Assembly (NCBI GenBank): GCA_017459805.1
Contig: JAFUCE010000012.1
Span: 1 to 38,819, forward strand
DNA: 38,819 nt
Direction: 5' to 3'
Source: Eggerthellaceae bacterium
Lineage (GTDB): Bacteria > Actinomycetota > Coriobacteriia > Coriobacteriales > Eggerthellaceae
In this document: in pieces, positions 38,050-38,819 of the stretch
How positions within the stretch are numbered: the first letter of the stretch is position 1
Layout: each line of letters opens with the position of its first letter
Position numbers and translations under genes: made by a program
The notes under the pieces: generated by a model
What the model was told of the DNA's origin: nothing
The model's input: the letters and a program-made list of their open reading frames with translations, nothing else
The model's database searches: none

Positions 38050-38529
38050 GGTGTCTCCTTTTACCTTTCGCACATTAATCGCTATCGTTCTTCGCAGACT
38101 GCGACAACGAAGACAAGTCCCCTGTCACGCTTCGCTTCGCTTTGCGAGACAGATGCAGCCGGTCCGTTGTCAGCTCTGTCATAAACACGAATGAAGGCAG
38201 CGTCGCCTTTCGCGCTTTCGGAAAAATGTTTGGAATTACTTAACATGCTTCTACGTTGGCCCCTCTATCATGTACGTTCTGCTTAGCACGGAGGACAAAG
38301 CCTGCGTGTTTCGCATTTTGGTTTACGCATATATCCCCAGGATATATACGTATTTTCGCGGAATTTCTCCCGCTGTTTAGGCGCGAATGCAATACGGTTC
38401 CTCCTGCGTTTCTGTTTCGTTTACGTACCGTTGCTTTTTATGTGCAATACCGTCGTAATGCAGCCTCGGACGCCCCGGTTTTTTGAGCGCACGCATGCTA
38501 AAGCAAACGGAATCCGCCTAACTTAAGAA
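38050..38529 (-). other. Long untranslated leader of the giant gene
   Basis: A stretch of roughly 470 nt between the proposed promoter and the start codon holds no credible gene on either strand. Visible structure: a perfect palindrome ATATATCC-CCA-GGATATAT at 38329-38347, and a CTGTC/GACAG stem at 38122-38152 around CGCTTCGCTTCGC. Either could be an operator or an RNA control element. Confidence 0.4.
38055..38062 (-). promoter_or_regulatory. Ribosome-binding site that sets the start of the giant gene
   Basis: AAAAGGAG on the minus strand, 5 nt before ATG 38049. It lies between the GTG at 38073 and the ATG, which rules the ATG as the start. Confidence 0.8.
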
Positions 38530-38558
38530 ATTATACTCCTGAAATGCGAAAATGCCAA
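38530..38558 (-). promoter_or_regulatory. Candidate promoter of the giant surface-protein gene
   Basis: On the minus strand, TTGGCA (38558-38553) and a perfect TATAAT (38535-38530) are separated by exactly 17 bp. This is the best sigma-70-type match in the intergenic region. It would start transcription near 38523. Confidence 0.6.
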
Positions 38559-38576
38559 ATATTGTCAGGAAACTTT

Positions 38577-38696
38577 TTATGGCTTTTTCTGGCGCGCTTC
38601 AAGCATTTTTTCAAGCTGAATAACGATTGCCACTACCATCGATTCCTGCTCGGGCTGATAGATGTCGATGGAGTACTTGTTGTGAAGGGAAACCAT
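38577..38696 (-). CDS. Short open frame of 39 codons, unknown or remnant
   Basis: From ATG 38696 to TAA 38577: MVSLHNKYSIDIY, then ESMVVAIVIQLEKMLEARQK. The frame is open a further 42 bp upstream (ILEIIATIGKK) before a stop at 38741-38739. Its regular amphipathic pattern looks protein-like, so it may be the C-terminal scrap of a decayed gene. The promoter for the giant gene lies 19 bp past its stop. I do not recognise it. Confidence 0.35.
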   Translation of the reverse strand: MVSLHNKYSIDIYQPEQESMVVAIVIQLEKMLEARQKKP

Positions 38697-38739
38697 CTTC
38701 TTGCCGATGGTGGCAATTATTTCGAGTATCTGGCGATTT

Positions 38740-38807
38740 TAAAGCAGCACGCTCAACGAGCCACAAAAAGCGACTTCATAATGCCTGGTCAGAAGGGTGC
38801 TGCTTTA
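38740..38807. repeat. Perfect 11-bp inverted repeat at the right edge
   Basis: TAAAGCAGCAC at 38740-38750 and GTGCTGCTTTA at 38797-38807, with 46 bp between. It could be a hairpin, a short element's ends or an operator. It lies just upstream of the 39-codon frame and is cut off from its context by the window end. Confidence 0.5.
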
Positions 38808-38819
38808 GTCTATGCAAAC

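Noticed and set aside
38256-38486. A 76-codon + strand frame in the leader of the giant gene
   Set aside because: It has no ribosome-binding site and its composition is random-looking (Phe/Arg/Cys-rich), and it runs over the palindrome.

Overview
The window looks like a chromosomal segment from a moderately GC-rich Gram-positive bacterium, most likely a gut actinobacterium of the Coriobacteriia/Eggerthellales type. This is an inference from gene content: a Tat-exported lipoprotein, the remnant of a fumarate-reductase-like flavoprotein, a Nif11-leader RiPP precursor and a PKTSD-type cell-wall sorting signal. No rRNA, tRNA or CRISPR array was seen.

Left part (1-7.7 kb, + strand): the 3' end of an IS3-family element, then an orphan Nif11-type RiPP precursor, two small membrane proteins, and a hairpin terminator. 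A tight three-gene cluster follows: a Tat lipoprotein of the amidohydrolase TIM-barrel family, an ABC ATPase with an N-terminal GAF domain, and a 1,219-aa double-FtsX/MacB-like permease with long coiled coils. The last two very probably form one transporter; the GAF domain suggests that a small ligand controls it.

Middle part (7.7-11.7 kb): a convergent dyad-rich spacer, a YwaF-like membrane protein (-), a membrane diguanylate cyclase (+) with a hairpin at the start of its leader, an aldo/keto reductase with two 4Fe-4S motifs (-), and the last ~95 codons of a broken FAD flavoprotein (-).

Right part (11.7-38.05 kb, - strand): one uninterrupted gene for an 8,790-aa surface protein. It has a long signal peptide, a head region of about 540 aa, about 40 Cna-B/FctA/SpaA-type stalk domains, four InlB/Flg_new-like repeats, a Thr/Pro linker and a PKTSD sorting signal. 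The stalk contains at least four families of short sequence cassettes (called A-D here). Comparison of duplicated stalk blocks shows several of these to be clean in-frame insertions between otherwise alignable paralogous domains. The gene is also a compositional mosaic: AT-richer from about 25.6 to 37.7 kb, GC-rich at both ends. Its 3' end runs out of frame into the flavoprotein remnant, so a deletion/recombination (or an assembly join) created the present C-terminus. Upstream lies a roughly 470-nt untranslated leader with a good promoter candidate and a perfect palindrome.
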